64,000 nucleotides of DNA from Micromonospora sp. C95 (GTDB taxonomy: Bacteria > Actinomycetota > Actinomycetes > Mycobacteriales > Micromonosporaceae): positions 97,862 to 161,861 of the forward strand of contig NZ_JAGPXT010000012.1 in NCBI RefSeq assembly GCF_018070465.1, given 5' to 3'. Positions 39,241 through 47,702 of the stretch are shown in pieces. How positions within the stretch are numbered: position 1 is the stretch's first letter; the number at the start of each line of letters is the position of its first letter. A model generated the notes under the pieces. That model was not told the origin of the DNA. It searched no databases and was given only the letters and a program-made list of their open reading frames with translations. The position numbers were made by a program, and so were the translations under genes.

Positions 39241-39669
39241 TCAGCCGGTCCGTCGGACGAGGGTGCCGGTCGGGTGCCGCCCGGTGACCGAGGCGGCCGG
39301 CTCCGCGAAGGACGACCCGGTGTACGTGGTGCCCGGGCGAGCTGTCGGGCTTTTCTCGATCTCCCCCGGTGGTGCGTCGGCACGCAGCGCCGGCGGTGGT
39401 ACGCCCGCCCCGCGTGGCTGAAGCGGGTTCACGCTGGCCGAGACCCGAGCGGGCGGCGGCGAGGCTGCGGTGACGGAGAGGGCGGAGGCGATGGCCGCCT
39501 GAGCCTCCCGGCGACGCCGGTTCCAGGCCCCACGGTCACCGTCGAAGTAGCCCTGCCGGTAGCCGAAGCGGTAACCGATCCGGTAACTGAGCTGCCCGTG
39601 CAGCCGCCCGGCGGCGTAGCTCGTCGCGGCGAGCACGAGCACCAGGAAGATCGCCAGGAACGGGCTCAT
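39241..39669 (-). CDS. Small membrane-anchored protein, unknown
   Basis: A 142-residue protein with one N-terminal helix (about residues 2-20, FLAIFLVLVLAATSYAAG). A Tyr/Gly-rich YRIGYRFGYRQGYFDGDRG segment follows with a repeating GYR pattern, then a disordered Pro/Ala-rich tail. No known domain. The ATG at 39669 follows the upstream gene's stop by 28 bp, so the two are probably co-transcribed. A hairpin lies downstream. Confidence 0.68.
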   Translation of the reverse strand: MSPFLAIFLVLVLAATSYAAGRLHGQLSYRIGYRFGYRQGYFDGDRGAWNRRRREAQAAIASALSVTAASPPPARVSASVNPLQPRGAGVPPPALRADAPPGEIEKSPTARPGTTYTGSSFAEPAASVTGRHPTGTLVRRTG

Positions 39670-39697
39670 CCGGCGGCTCCGGTGCGCCGCGCGGCCG

Positions 39698-40042
39698 TCA
39701 TCGTTCCTCCGGTTCGACAGTGGTGGGGTCGACGACCAGCAGCCGGTCGAGGTCGTCGGTGCCGACCTCCTCCACCAACTCGACACTGATCCGACAGCCG
39801 TCCATGACCACCTCGGCCATCGAGGAGCGGCGGATCTCGCCGCCGGCGTCGTAGACCCGGACGCTCAGTTCCGGGCAGCCGAGATGGGTCCGCCAGGCGT
39901 TCCACTCGGCTCGGTCACCGACACTCAGCGACAGGTAGCGGCAGCCGCGGGCGAGGTAGAGGCGCCACGGCGCACTGAGCCCGGCGGCGACCCCCTCGGC
40001 CACCAGGCTGAACGCCTGAGCACGGGTTGCGAGTTCGGTCAC
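39698..40042 (-). CDS. Conserved hypothetical protein, 114 aa
   Basis: A 114-residue soluble acidic protein starting GTG (VTELATRAQAFSLVAEGVAA). It contains a WRLYLARGCRYLSLSVGD stretch and an acidic end. No domain is recognised. It diverges from the HTH gene across a 264-bp, comparatively AT-rich spacer with two direct repeats and is followed by a small membrane-protein gene. Function unknown. Confidence 0.65.
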   Translation of the reverse strand: MTELATRAQAFSLVAEGVAAGLSAPWRLYLARGCRYLSLSVGDRAEWNAWRTHLGCPELSVRVYDAGGEIRRSSMAEVVMDGCRISVELVEEVGTDDLDRLLVVDPTTVEPEER

Positions 40043-40092
40043 CGCGTCCCCCTCGCACCGGGCGCGTGACGCAGGTGAGCACTGATCGTCTC

Positions 40093-40132
40093 ATGCACGT
40101 GACACACCGTAGGTTGTCCCATGAACGTGACA
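40093..40132. promoter_or_regulatory. Paired direct repeats, candidate operator
   Basis: ATGCACGTGACA (40093-40104) and ATGAACGTGACA (40121-40132) are direct repeats 28 bp apart, with a further AAGCGTGACA further downstream. They lie in the spacer between the hypothetical gene at 39698 and the HTH gene at 40307. Spacing near three helical turns suits a DNA-binding protein, possibly the HTH protein itself. Confidence 0.45.
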
Positions 40133-40306
40133 GTATCAGCTTTTCGTTCGTTTGCCTCCGCACCTACGTACATCTATCCTGCCCAGGTGGCACCCCTCAG
40201 AAAGAGTGTCGGACCCGCTTCCGGCCAGACCACAACGACGTCACGCAAGCGTGACAGACGCGTGGCAGGCGCCGTCACCCAGGCTCAACGGTCGTACGGT
40301 CACGAG

Positions 40307-40747
40307 GTGACCGAGACGGCCAACGCCCGGAAGATCGCCTTCGCCACCTTCGTCCGGCGCGCCCTCGAAGAGGCCCGCGCGACCCGGGCGTGGAGCGGCA
40401 CCGAGGTCTCCCGACGTACCGGCGTCTCGCGGCAGACCATCAACCGGTGGGTACGCGGCGACTGGGCCAGCGACCCGGAGGCCGAGCGGGTGGTGGCCTT
40501 CTGCGAGGGTCTCGGGCTCGACCCGACCGTGGCCTTCGCGGCGCTGGGCTGGGACCGGACGACCTCCCGCCGGAGCGCACCGCCACCGCCACCGATGGAT
40601 CCCGACGTCGAGGCACTGCTCCGCCGGCTGGTCGATCCCGACGTCTCGGATGCGGAGAAGTTCCACATCCGGGAAACCATTCGATATCTCGCATATCGCC
40701 CGACGTTGCCGCTCGGTGTCCGAAAACGAGGGGACGCCGCCAGCTAG
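40307..40747 (+). CDS. Helix-turn-helix DNA-binding protein
   Basis: A 146-residue XRE-like regulator. Residues about 9-70 form a helix-turn-helix domain (WSGTEVSRRTGVSRQTINRW), followed by a Pro-rich linker and a C-terminal helix. The GTG at 40307 was chosen because a TACGGT hexamer (40295-40300) lies 6 nt upstream, a leaderless pattern; upstream codons look non-coding. It may regulate the divergent genes through the repeats at 40093-40132, but the target is unknown. Confidence 0.78.
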   Translation: MTETANARKIAFATFVRRALEEARATRAWSGTEVSRRTGVSRQTINRWVRGDWASDPEAERVVAFCEGLGLDPTVAFAALGWDRTTSRRSAPPPPPMDPDVEALLRRLVDPDVSDAEKFHIRETIRYLAYRPTLPLGVRKRGDAAS

Positions 40748-40906
40748 TTCTCAGATGGCGAAAGAACGGCAGGTCAGCCTCATTCGTTTCGCTACGGGGC
40801 GGGATCGGGCGCGCTAGCGTCCGTATTCGTACTGCTTGGGCTCGTCGTCGGCGGGGGGACGGGACAAGGCCGAACCCAGCCCTGCGGGACAGAAAGGGGT
40901 CTCTCC

Positions 40907-41260
40907 ATGACCCTGAAATGGATGGCTGTCGTGGTCGCGACCGTCTCGGTGACGCTGTGCATCACCGGCAACGCGGTGACCCTGACCCTGAACGGCGGGC
41001 AGCTTCCGCTGCTCGTCAACCTCTTCGCGCTCGCCACCGCCAGCACCGCGATCGTCCTGGCCGTGGTCGCCGAGTTGCACGACCGGCTCAACGACCGGCT
41101 CACCGCGCTCACCGAGTTCCTGGTGGAGCGGCTACGGGAGATCGAGGCGCACACCGGTGACCGGAACTCCGGTTTCGTGGAGGGCTACCTGCTGAGCCAC
41201 GGCCAGGAGGCGGCGGTGGTGCCGTTCGGACGCCGGGGACGTGGGGCCGCCGAACGCTGA
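40907..41260 (+). CDS. Small two-helix membrane protein, unknown
   Basis: A 117-residue protein with two hydrophobic helices (about residues 5-25 and 35-56). A heptad-like ELHDRLNDRLTALTEFLVER segment likely to be a coiled coil follows, then a charged tail. The ATG is preceded by GGGGTCTCTCC and the nearby GAAAGGGG. No family recognised. It lies between the HTH gene and otsB on the same strand. Confidence 0.65.
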   Translation: MTLKWMAVVVATVSVTLCITGNAVTLTLNGGQLPLLVNLFALATASTAIVLAVVAELHDRLNDRLTALTEFLVERLREIEAHTGDRNSGFVEGYLLSHGQEAAVVPFGRRGRGAAER

Positions 41261-41329
41261 ATCACACCCGTCGCCCACACCGGATTCAGGTCAGGATTGA
41301 CCGGTCGAACCCGGGGTACGCTTTCGCGC

Positions 41330-42154
41330 GTGCCGCCGTTGAATCTGGGCAACCAGCAGCCGAAGACCCCGCTGAACGCCGACCAGGCCTGGCGGGCAAC
41401 CGCCGACCGGGCGGCCGAGACCGTCCTCTTCTTCGATTTCGACGGCACCCTCGCGCCGGTCGCCGACGATCCGACGCAGGTGCAGCCCGCGCCGAAGGTG
41501 CTGGCCGCCATCGAGACACTCGCGCCGATCGTGCGGCGCATCGCGATCGTCTCGGCCCGACCGGTGGACTTCCTGCGCGAACACTTCGGTGGGCTCACCG
41601 GGGTCGATCTGTACGGCCTCTACGGCCTGGAACACAGCCACTCCGGCGGCGGTACGGTCACCGAGCTGGCCGCCCTGCCGTGGGTGCCCACGATGGCTGA
41701 ACTCGCCGAACTCGGTCGCGCCGAGCTGCCACCGGGCACCCTTGTGGAGTACAAGCGGCTGTCCGTGGCCCTGCACTGGCGAACCGCCCCGCAACTGGCC
41801 GCCACCGTCGAACAGTGGGGCCGGGATCAGGCCGAGCGTCTCGGCCTGCGGGTGCAGGTCGGACGGATGGTCCTGGAGATCAAACCGCCGGTCGACCGGG
41901 ACAAGGGCATGGTGATCGACGAGCTGGTGCAGGGCGTACGCGCGGCCTGGTACTTCGGCGACGACGTCTCCGACATCAAGGCCTTCGCCGCGCTCCGGGC
42001 CCGCGCCGCCGCCGACCCCGACTTCCTCGGTGTCTGCGTCGCCGTCGCCAACCCGGAGACCGGCGACGAGGTCGCCGAGGCCGCCGACCTCACCATCGAC
42101 TCCCCCGCCGCCCTGGGTGACTTTCTCACCGACGCGACCCACCGGCTCACCTGA
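41330..42154 (+). CDS. otsB: Trehalose-6-phosphate phosphatase
   Basis: A 274-residue HAD-superfamily trehalose-phosphatase, the second step of OtsA/OtsB trehalose synthesis. The catalytic motif FFDFDGTLAP has D36 and D38. IVSARP, GLYGLEH, the lysine of DRDKGMVIDELV and the metal motif YFGDDVSDIKAF follow. The GTG is supported by TACGCT at 41317-41322, 7 nt upstream (leaderless). otsA is not in the window. It converges with the prenyl transferase gene. Confidence 0.93.
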   Translation: MPPLNLGNQQPKTPLNADQAWRATADRAAETVLFFDFDGTLAPVADDPTQVQPAPKVLAAIETLAPIVRRIAIVSARPVDFLREHFGGLTGVDLYGLYGLEHSHSGGGTVTELAALPWVPTMAELAELGRAELPPGTLVEYKRLSVALHWRTAPQLAATVEQWGRDQAERLGLRVQVGRMVLEIKPPVDRDKGMVIDELVQGVRAAWYFGDDVSDIKAFAALRARAAADPDFLGVCVAVANPETGDEVAEAADLTIDSPAALGDFLTDATHRLT

Positions 42155-42185
42155 GCCGGACCGGGACCGGTGCCGCTACGGCGTC

Positions 42186-42959
42186 TCAGACCCCGTAGCG
42201 GCGCTGACGGGTGGCGTACGAGCGCAGTGCGCGGAGGAAGTCGACGCGGCGGAAGTCGGGCCAGTTCAGTTCGCAGAAGTAGAACTCCGAGTGCGCCGAC
42301 TGCCAGAGCATGAAGCCGGAGAGGCGCTGCTCACCGCTGGTCCGGATGATCAGATCCGGATCCGGCAGGCCGCGGGTGTACAGGTGCTCGGAGATGTCGT
42401 CGACGTCGAGCGAACCGGCCAGTTCCTCGAGCGTGCCGCCGTTCGCCGCGTGTTCCAGCAGCAACGAGCGCACCGCGTCGGCGATCTCCCGCCGCCCGCC
42501 GTACCCGACGGCGATGTTGACCTGGGCGCTGCCGGCGCGTTCCCGGGTCCGCTCCTCGGCCGTCTTGAGCGCCGTCGCGAGGCGCGTCGGCAGCTCGTCG
42601 AGCGCACCGACCATCCGCAGCCGCCAGGGGTTGCCCTCCTCGGCCAGCTCGGTGGTGAGATCCTCGATGATCTGGAGCAGCGGATCCAACTCGGCCGACG
42701 GGCGGGACAGGTTGTCGGTGGAGAGCAGCCAGAGGGTCACGTGCCCCACGCCGGCGGCGTCACACCACCGCAGCAGTTCCTTGATCCGCTCGGCACCCAT
42801 CCGGTGCCCGTCGTTCGGATCGACGAAGCCCATCTCCCGGGCCCACCTGCGGTTACCGTCACACATCACGCCCACGTGGCGGGGCACCGGCCGACCCGCG
42901 AGCTTGGCCGTGAGCCGCCGCTCGTAGACGGAGTAGAGAAGTTTCCGCAGACTCATCAC
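42186..42959 (-). CDS. Z-isoprenyl diphosphate synthase (UPP synthase family)
   Basis: A 257-residue cis-prenyltransferase. The catalytic HVGVMCDGNRRWAREMG region (D34), LWLLSTDNLSRP, and the C-terminal PDLIIRTSGEQRLSGFMLWQ and FCELNWPDF motifs are intact. It resembles the short-chain Z-farnesyl diphosphate synthase of mycobacteria as much as undecaprenyl synthase, so chain length is uncertain. It starts GTG-ATG, with TACCCT 5 nt before the GTG. Its C5 units come from the MEP pathway completed by IspH. Confidence 0.9.
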   Translation of the reverse strand: MMSLRKLLYSVYERRLTAKLAGRPVPRHVGVMCDGNRRWAREMGFVDPNDGHRMGAERIKELLRWCDAAGVGHVTLWLLSTDNLSRPSAELDPLLQIIEDLTTELAEEGNPWRLRMVGALDELPTRLATALKTAEERTRERAGSAQVNIAVGYGGRREIADAVRSLLLEHAANGGTLEELAGSLDVDDISEHLYTRGLPDPDLIIRTSGEQRLSGFMLWQSAHSEFYFCELNWPDFRRVDFLRALRSYATRQRRYGV

Positions 42960-42987
42960 CTAGCAGGGTAGCGAGCCGTCGTACGGA

Positions 42988-44130
42988 TCAGTGTGCCGGT
43001 GGCCGATGCCGCACCGACAGGCCGAGGGCGATCAGGCCGAGCGTCCGGCCGTCCAGCAACCCATCGCCCAGTCCCAGCTCGGTCACCCTGCCGAAGACCC
43101 GTCCGTCCCGACCGGCCGCCCGCACCGCCGCGTCCACCACCCGGCGACGCCGGGCCAGCCAGGCCGCCGCCGAACTGTGCCGCAGGTGGGTGCCGAGCCG
43201 GTGACGCAGGGCGGCCGCGTACCGCCGCGCCGCCTGCTCGGGTGCACCGACGGCGGCGTACCCGGCCAGCGCACCGGAGCGCAGCGCGTAGAAGATCCCC
43301 TCGCCGGTCAGCGGATTGATCAGCGAGAGCGCGTCGCCGGCGAGCACCACCCGGCCCCGCCCCGGCACCGGGCGGAACGTGGACAGGGGCAGGTGATGGG
43401 CGCGCAGCGAGCCGACCGCCGCCGGATCGGTGCCCGGCAACAGCGCGGCCAGCCGGTCGAGCAGGTGCGCGCGGGTCAGCGACTCGCCCCGCAGCACCTC
43501 CCCGTACCCGACGTTCGCCCGGCCGTCACCGATCGGGAACGACCAGGCGTACGCCGGCCAGCGGGCGGCCGAGGTGACGATGACCTGCGTGGGCGGACCG
43601 GGCGGCGCGGGCGCGTACCCCCGGATGGCCAGCGCCAGGTGACGGTCCGGATTCGTCGGCTCGCCAAGCGCCCGGCGCACGACGGACCCGGCACCGTCGG
43701 CACCCACCACCACCCCGGCGGAGATCTCCCCGTCCAGCACGACCCGGTCGGCGCGCACCTCGACCCGGCGCACCGCCCGCCGGCTCAGCGGCACGCCGCC
43801 CCGGACCGCCGCCGCCACCAGCCGGGCGTCGAACACCTGCCGTGGCACGGTGTACGCGGGCCTGGGCAACGCCCGCGCCACGGCGCCGCCGTCCGGCGCC
43901 ACCAGCCGCAGCGCCGGCACCGGCGCGAAACCGGCCACCGCGTCAGGCACACCCAGTTCGGCGAGCACGTCAAGGGCGTGCGCGGCGATACCGTCGCCGC
44001 AGGCCTTGTCCCGGGGAAAATCGGCCCGGTCCAACAGCAGAACCTCGACACCTGCCTGGCGGGCCGCCAGCGCGGCAGCCGCCCCCGCCGGCCCCGCCCC
44101 GACCACCACCACGTCGAACTCGTCGCGCAC
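42988..44130 (-). CDS. Geranylgeranyl reductase family FAD protein
   Basis: A 380-residue FAD-dependent oxidoreductase. The Rossmann motif VVVVGAGPAGAAAA is at residues 7-20, followed by FPRDKACGDGIAAHALD and the family's VVLAGDALSLINPLTGEGI second FAD motif. Such enzymes reduce double bonds of prenyl chains (menaquinone or polyprenyl lipids). The GTG at 44130 has AGGAGGGG upstream. It is 28 bp upstream of the prenyl transferase on the same strand, which fits joint isoprenoid metabolism. The exact substrate is unknown. Confidence 0.9.
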   Translation of the reverse strand: MRDEFDVVVVGAGPAGAAAALAARQAGVEVLLLDRADFPRDKACGDGIAAHALDVLAELGVPDAVAGFAPVPALRLVAPDGGAVARALPRPAYTVPRQVFDARLVAAAVRGGVPLSRRAVRRVEVRADRVVLDGEISAGVVVGADGAGSVVRRALGEPTNPDRHLALAIRGYAPAPPGPPTQVIVTSAARWPAYAWSFPIGDGRANVGYGEVLRGESLTRAHLLDRLAALLPGTDPAAVGSLRAHHLPLSTFRPVPGRGRVVLAGDALSLINPLTGEGIFYALRSGALAGYAAVGAPEQAARRYAAALRHRLGTHLRHSSAAAWLARRRRVVDAAVRAAGRDGRVFGRVTELGLGDGLLDGRTLGLIALGLSVRHRPPAH

Positions 44131-44240
44131 AGCCCCTCCTCCCGCTCCACTCGACCATCGGCAACCCCGCACACCGCGCGCGGCGCCCGACCTCGACTCC
44201 CACCACCCCCGCAGGGGCGCAACGGCCACCCACCCGCCCT

Positions 44241-44345
44241 CACCTCACACCCGGCCCGTCTCACACCCGGCCCCTTACACACCCGCCCCTTCACACACCC
44301 GGCCCTTTACACACCCGGCCCTTTACACACCCGCCCCGCACACCC
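44241..44345. repeat. CACACCCGGCCC tandem array
   Basis: About six imperfect copies. The best-conserved part (44294-44334) repeats the 16-nt unit ACACACCCGGCCCTTT. Copies at the left end are more diverged. Not a multiple of three, so not protein coding. Confidence 0.8.
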
Positions 44346-44389
44346 GGCGCCTCGAACCGCACCTTGCACCAAGTCGCCTCACATCGGCC

Positions 44390-44462
44390 CCGCTTGCTCT
44401 GCTCCACCCAACGCACTGCGATCGTCCCGGATCTGGTGCGCCAGTTGAAGCAGAGCAAGCGG
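44390..44462. repeat. Inverted repeat, GCTCTGC family copy 2
   Basis: Perfect 14-bp arms (CCGCTTGCTCTGCT at 44390-44403, complement at 44449-44462) enclose a 45-nt loop. The core CTTGCTCTGCT is shared with the larger element at 5057-5213. Confidence 0.8.
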
Positions 44463-44497
44463 CCGGGCGAGCAGCACCCGACGCGCTCAGGAACCCA

Positions 44498-44558
44498 GCA
44501 ACTTCCCTGATGTTGCTGCCTCGGGGCTCGGCTGAGGCAGCAACATCAGGGAAGTTGC
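44498..44558. repeat. 61-nt inverted repeat with perfect 25-bp arms
   Basis: 44498-44522 and 44534-44558 are perfect complements over 25 bp around an 11-nt loop. The outer GCAACTTC/GAAGTTGC and the 61-nt length match the element at 16775-16835. It is the most stable stem in the window apart from the 36-bp palindrome. Confidence 0.9.
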
Positions 44559-44579
44559 GCGGATCTTGGCGGTGGGACG

Positions 44580-44961
44580 AGGGCGCGGCCCGGCGGGGCG
44601 GGGCAGCGCAGCAGCCCGGCGCGGCGGCGGGGCGGCGGGGCAGCCCGGCGCGGCAGCCCGGCGCGGCAGCCTGGCGCGGCAGCGCGGCAGCGCGGCAGCC
44701 CGGCGCGGCGGCGAGGCAGCCCGGCGCGGCAGCCCGGCGCGGCAGCCTGGCGCGGCAGCGGGGCAGCCCGGCGCGGCAGCCCGGCGCGGCAGCCCGGCGC
44801 GGCAGCCCGGCGCGGCAGCGCGGCAGCGCGGCAGCCCGGCGCGGCGGCGAGGCAGCCCGGCGCGGCAGCCTGGCGCGGCAGCGGGGCAGCCCGGCGCGGC
44901 AGCCCGGCGCGGCAGCCCGGCGCGGCGGCGGGGCGCGGCGGCGGGGCGCGGCGGCGGGGCG
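44580..44961. repeat. 13-nt GC-only tandem array
   Basis: About 380 bp built from the unit CCCGGCGCGGCAG and close variants (TGGCGCGGCAG, GCGCGGCAG, GGCGAGGCAG). A longer block repeats with about 136-nt offset (compare 44681 onward with 44817 onward). It ends 4 bp before the stop of the minus-strand membrane-protein gene, so it forms that gene's 3' flank. The unit length excludes a conserved reading frame. Confidence 0.9.
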
Positions 44962-44965
44962 GGAA

Positions 44966-45820
44966 TCAGGTCGGCGACGGGGTCAGGTGGGTGGCGCGGC
45001 GGATGCCGTAGATGGTTAGCCCGGCGGCGACGATCAGGGGTGCGCCGTCGCGGATGAGGCCATCGACGCCGAGTAGCCACCAGCACAACGGAAGGTCGAC
45101 GGCGAGCACCGCGACCGTGACGACGACGAGCAGGGTGCCTGCCCAGCGTCGGCCGCGCAGCAGGAACGCCGTGCAGAACAGCACCAGATAGCTGGTCGCG
45201 ATGCCGGCACCCAGCCAGAGCAGCACGGCGGGTACGGCGAGCAACCGCCCGTCCACGATCGCGGCGGTGGCGACCAGGGCCGGCACCAGCATCAACGGGC
45301 TGTAGGTGAACGCCGCCACCCGGGCGGTCAGCAGCCAGGCACCCGCCTCTGGCCGGCGCGGTGGCGTTTCCCGCCAGGAGATGCCGGTGCGGTCGATCAC
45401 CAGCCGGGGCCGGTGCCGCACCAGGTGCTCGGCGAGCGCCGACGACCGGTACAGCAACCAGACCACTGTCGCGCAGAGCGTGGTGAGCAGGGCGAAGCCG
45501 AGCAGGCCGGGCAGCGGCGGCACGCCCTGGCGGGGCACGATCAGCCGGCCGACCGCGAAGACGGTGGTGACGGCGAGGATCAGGCCGAACGGGCGGGCCA
45601 CCGTCCGGCCGCGCCGCACGTGCCCGATGAGCAGCAGGAAGCCGAACGAGCGCAGCATCGCCCAGCCGGTGCGTACGGCGAGTCCGAAGCCCTGCTCCGG
45701 CGCGTACCACCAGTTGAGCACCTCGACCACGACGGTGGCCGCGGCCGTAACCGCCAGCAGTGCGGTAAGTGCCCGGACGGCGGACGGCCGCCGGACCTCG
45801 GTCTCGGCGGCCGTCCTCAT
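44966..45820 (-). CDS. Multi-pass membrane protein, unknown function
   Basis: A 284-residue integral membrane protein with about eight helices and an Arg-rich central loop (RHRPRLVIDRTGISWRETPP). The ATG at 45820 gives a short polar N-terminus before the first helix. No family is recognised. The stop codon abuts the 13-nt tandem array. It is 31 bp downstream of pckG on the same strand and may be read through from it. Confidence 0.7.
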   Translation of the reverse strand: MRTAAETEVRRPSAVRALTALLAVTAAATVVVEVLNWWYAPEQGFGLAVRTGWAMLRSFGFLLLIGHVRRGRTVARPFGLILAVTTVFAVGRLIVPRQGVPPLPGLLGFALLTTLCATVVWLLYRSSALAEHLVRHRPRLVIDRTGISWRETPPRRPEAGAWLLTARVAAFTYSPLMLVPALVATAAIVDGRLLAVPAVLLWLGAGIATSYLVLFCTAFLLRGRRWAGTLLVVVTVAVLAVDLPLCWWLLGVDGLIRDGAPLIVAAGLTIYGIRRATHLTPSPT

Positions 45821-45851
45821 GGCATCCGATGATGCCCGGATCCGTCGTCGA

Positions 45852-47702
45852 TCACACCCCCCGCTGCGGCTGCTCCGCGTCGAGTCGGGCCCGCAGGGCG
45901 TCCAACTCGGCCCAGAGGACACCGGGCAGCTTGTCGCCGAACTTCTCGAACCACTCGGTGACCAGCGGCAGCTCGTCGCGCCACTCGTCCGGGTCCACCT
46001 TCAGCGCGATCCGGACGTCCTCCGGCGTCATGTCCAGCCCTTCGACGTCCAGGGAGTCCAGGGTCGGCACCATGCCGATCGGGGTCTCCACGGCGTCCGC
46101 CCGGCCCTCGATCCGCTCGACGATCCACTTGAGCACCCGCGAGTTCTCGCCGAAGCCCGGCCAGAGGAAGCCGCCCTCCGGGTCCTTGCGGAACCAGTTG
46201 ACGTAGTAGACCTTGGGCAGCTTCGACTCGTCGCCGTCGGCGCCCTTGCCCATCTCGATCCAGTGCCGGAAGTAGTCGCCACCGTGGTAACCGATGAACG
46301 GCAGCATGGCCATCGGGTCGCGACGGACCACACCTACCGCACCGGAGGCGGCGGCCGTGGTCTCCGAGGAGAGCGTGGCGCCCAGGTAGACGCCGTGCAC
46401 CCAGTCCCGGGCCTCGGTGACCAGCGGCACGGTGTCGCGCCGCCGACCACCGAACAGGATCGCGTCGATCGGTACGCCGTTGGGGTCGTAGTAGTCGTCG
46501 GCCAGAATCGGGCACTGGGTGATCGGGGTGCAGAACCGGCTGTTCGCGTGCGAGGAGAGGTTCTCGCTCTCCGGCGTCCAGTCGTTGCCCTTCCAGTCGA
46601 TCAGGTGGGCCGGCGGTTCGCCCATGCCCTCCCACCAGATGTCACCGTCGTCGGTGAGGGCGACGTTCGTGAAGATGGAGTTGCCCCGGTCCAACGTCCG
46701 CATGGCGTTGGCGTTCGTCTTCCAGTCGGTGCCCGGTGCGACGCCGAACAGGCCGTATTCCGGGTTGATTGCGTAGAGCCGGCCGTCCGGGCCGAACCGC
46801 ATCCAGGCGATGTCGTCGCCGATCGTCTCGACCTTCCAACCGGGGATGGTCGGTTCCAACATGGCCAGGTTGGTCTTGCCGCAGGCCGACGGAAAGGCAC
46901 CGGCGATGTGGTAGACCTGACCCTCCGGCGAGGTGATCTTCAGGATCAGCATGTGCTCGGCGAGCCAGCCCTCGTCGCGCCCCATTACGCTGGCGATCCG
47001 CAGCGAGTAGCACTTCTTGCCGAGCAGCGAGTTGCCGCCGTACCCGGAACCGAAGGACCAGATCTCGCGGGTCTCCGGGAAGTGGGAGATGTACTTGGTG
47101 TCGTTGCACGGCCAGGCCTCATCCTGCTGACCAGGGGCCAGCGGCGCGCCGATCGAGTGCAGGGCGTGCACGAAGTCGGCATCGTCGCCCATGGCCTGCA
47201 GGACCGAGGCGCCCATCCGGGTCATGATCCGCATCGAGGCGACCACGTACGGGCTGTCGGTGATCTCGACGCCGAACATCGGGTTCTCGGCCTCGACCGG
47301 GCCCATGCAGAACGGGATGACGTACATCGTCCGGCCGCGCATCGAGCCACGGTAGAGCTCGGTCATGGTCCGCTTCATCTCGGCCGGCGCCATCCAGTTG
47401 TTCGTGGGCCCGGCGTCCGCTTCGTCCACGGAACAGATGAAGGTGCGCTCCTCGACCCGGGCGACGTCCGTCGGGTCGGTACGCGCGTAGAAGGAGTTGG
47501 GCTTCTTCTCGGGGTTCAGCCGGATGAGCGTGCCGGCTTCGACCAGCTCGTCGGTGAGGCGACGCCATTCCTGGTCGGACCCGTCCACCCAGACGACCTG
47601 GTCAGGGGTGGTCAGTTCAGCGACCTCACGGACCCAGGCGAGGAGTTTCGGGTGGGAAGTAGGGGCCTGATCGATACCCCGAACGGTGGCCGGAGCAACC
47701 AT
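45852..47702 (-). CDS. pckG: Phosphoenolpyruvate carboxykinase (GTP)
   Basis: A 616-residue GTP-dependent PEPCK that converts oxaloacetate and GTP to PEP, CO2 and GDP. The P-loop FPSACGKTNLAML, the upstream GYGGNSLLGKKCYSLRIAS segment with metal and substrate ligands, and the C-terminal YVNWFRKDPEGGFLWPGFGE region are typical. The ATG at 47702 has AAGGAGATG upstream, which fixes the start 15 codons inside a longer frame. Together with ppc it forms the PEP-oxaloacetate node. Confidence 0.97.
   Translation of the reverse strand: MVAPATVRGIDQAPTSHPKLLAWVREVAELTTPDQVVWVDGSDQEWRRLTDELVEAGTLIRLNPEKKPNSFYARTDPTDVARVEERTFICSVDEADAGPTNNWMAPAEMKRTMTELYRGSMRGRTMYVIPFCMGPVEAENPMFGVEITDSPYVVASMRIMTRMGASVLQAMGDDADFVHALHSIGAPLAPGQQDEAWPCNDTKYISHFPETREIWSFGSGYGGNSLLGKKCYSLRIASVMGRDEGWLAEHMLILKITSPEGQVYHIAGAFPSACGKTNLAMLEPTIPGWKVETIGDDIAWMRFGPDGRLYAINPEYGLFGVAPGTDWKTNANAMRTLDRGNSIFTNVALTDDGDIWWEGMGEPPAHLIDWKGNDWTPESENLSSHANSRFCTPITQCPILADDYYDPNGVPIDAILFGGRRRDTVPLVTEARDWVHGVYLGATLSSETTAAASGAVGVVRRDPMAMLPFIGYHGGDYFRHWIEMGKGADGDESKLPKVYYVNWFRKDPEGGFLWPGFGENSRVLKWIVERIEGRADAVETPIGMVPTLDSLDVEGLDMTPEDVRIALKVDPDEWRDELPLVTEWFEKFGDKLPGVLWAELDALRARLDAEQPQRGV

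Larger units (their letters stand above)
44131..44965. other. 835-bp gene-free repeat cluster
   Basis: Between the reductase start and the next gene's stop no gene is credible. The spacer holds, in order, a short CACACCCGG-type tandem array, the GCTCTGC-family inverted repeat, a perfect 25-bp-arm inverted repeat and a long 13-nt tandem array, all listed separately. Open frames here consist of translated repeats (Ala/Arg/Gly/Pro). Confidence 0.85.

Noticed and set aside
44230..44510. Pro/His/Thr-rich protein genes in the repeat spacer
   Set aside because: The frames are translations of tandem repeats whose unit lengths are not multiples of three, with no credible start site.
44580..44961. CRISPR array
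   Set aside because: Repeats are 13 nt, contiguous and without unique spacers; no cas genes in the window.
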